Source: Huberarchaeum crystalense [NCBI: Candidatus Huberarchaeum crystalense] (GTDB lineage: Archaea > Huberarchaeota > Huberarchaeia > Huberarchaeales). From it: DNA of 5,413 nucleotides. The DNA lies in assembly GCA_002790315.1 (NCBI GenBank), contig PFUW01000003.1:1-5413 (forward strand). The letters are read 5' to 3'. Of the stretch, positions 5,278 to 5,413 are shown in pieces. Each line of letters opens with the position of its first letter. Positions within the stretch are counted from its first letter, which is position 1. A model generated the notes under the pieces. The model worked only from the letters and a program-made list of their open reading frames with translations, made no database searches and had not been told where the DNA came from. The translations under genes were made by a program, and so were the position numbers.

Positions 5278-5413
5278 CTATTTCTCTTTTGTTAAAATTC
5301 TATTTAAAATATTTTCTTTATCATATTCTTCTAAATCTGTGTGGGTTTGCCCTGTTCCAACAAATAAAATTGGTTTTTTAAACTCATAAGCCAAAGAAAC
5401 AATTCCCCCACCA
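5278..5413 (-). CDS. ftsY: Signal recognition particle receptor FtsY, C-terminal end (partial)
   Basis: The minus-strand frame enters from the right edge and ends at a TAG at 5278-5280, giving the last 44 residues. GGG followed by IVSLAYEFKKPILFVGTGQ and then DLEEYD matches the end of the SRP-GTPase NG domain. The Gly-rich start is the 'GGA' closing-loop region, KPILFVGTGQ is the strand and guanine-contacting G5 element, and the D-L-x-x-[FY]-D ending is typical. FtsY docks the SRP-ribosome complex at the membrane and hydrolyses GTP as proteins are handed to SecYE. The related SRP54/Ffh would continue into an M domain after this point. The frame ends only 13 residues past the D-L-E-E-Y-D motif, which fits FtsY. 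The next gene on the strand is the small ORF, then the membrane cyclophilin. Confidence 0.88.
   Translation of the reverse strand, partial: GGGIVSLAYEFKKPILFVGTGQTHTDLEEYDKENILNRILTKEK

Overview
The window is very AT-rich (my estimate is roughly 30% GC) and looks archaeal. The main gene is an STT3-type oligosaccharyltransferase. It carries the DxxKxxxM (DK-type) C-terminal motif known from archaea and eukaryotes, not the bacterial PglB signature. The C-terminus of an FtsY-type SRP receptor lies at the right edge. Two genes have A/T-rich TATA-like boxes about 25-30 nt before the ATG and no clear Shine-Dalgarno sequence, which suggests leaderless archaeal transcripts. Low GC, compact spacing and a Lys/Asn/Ile-rich protein bias fit a DPANN-type archaeon (Woesearchaeota/Pacearchaeota-like). 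That placement is an inference, because no rRNA or other phylogenetic marker is present.

Layout, left to right. (1) Bases 1-146 hold the last 47 codons of an unrecognised + strand gene. (2) Bases 147-491 hold no intact gene. On the minus strand, 250-495 reads as a decayed membrane-protein end with two internal stops, and it resembles the C-terminus of a Wzx-like polysaccharide flippase. (3) Bases 492-2933 encode a complete AglB of 813 residues, with about 13 membrane helices and every expected catalytic motif. (4) Bases 2934-3083 contain a T-rich terminator candidate, two copies of a 20-bp direct repeat, a shorter third copy of its core, and a TATA box. (5) Bases 3084-4391 encode a 435-residue lysine-rich coiled-coil protein of unknown function. 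(6) Bases 4392-4488 are a convergent intergenic region. (7) On the minus strand, from right to left, come the end of ftsY, a possible 60-codon ORF built almost wholly from two in-frame tandem duplications, and a membrane-anchored cyclophilin (peptidyl-prolyl isomerase).

FtsY (targeting to the membrane), AglB (N-glycosylation outside the membrane) and an outward-facing cyclophilin (proline isomerisation) could serve successive steps in making and folding exported proteins. The flippase-like remnant beside aglB suggests this was once a larger glycosylation locus. I see no sign of a wholly new defence or mobile system. The least explained parts are the coiled-coil protein, the 20-bp repeats beside it, and the repeat-built ORF between ftsY and the cyclophilin gene.
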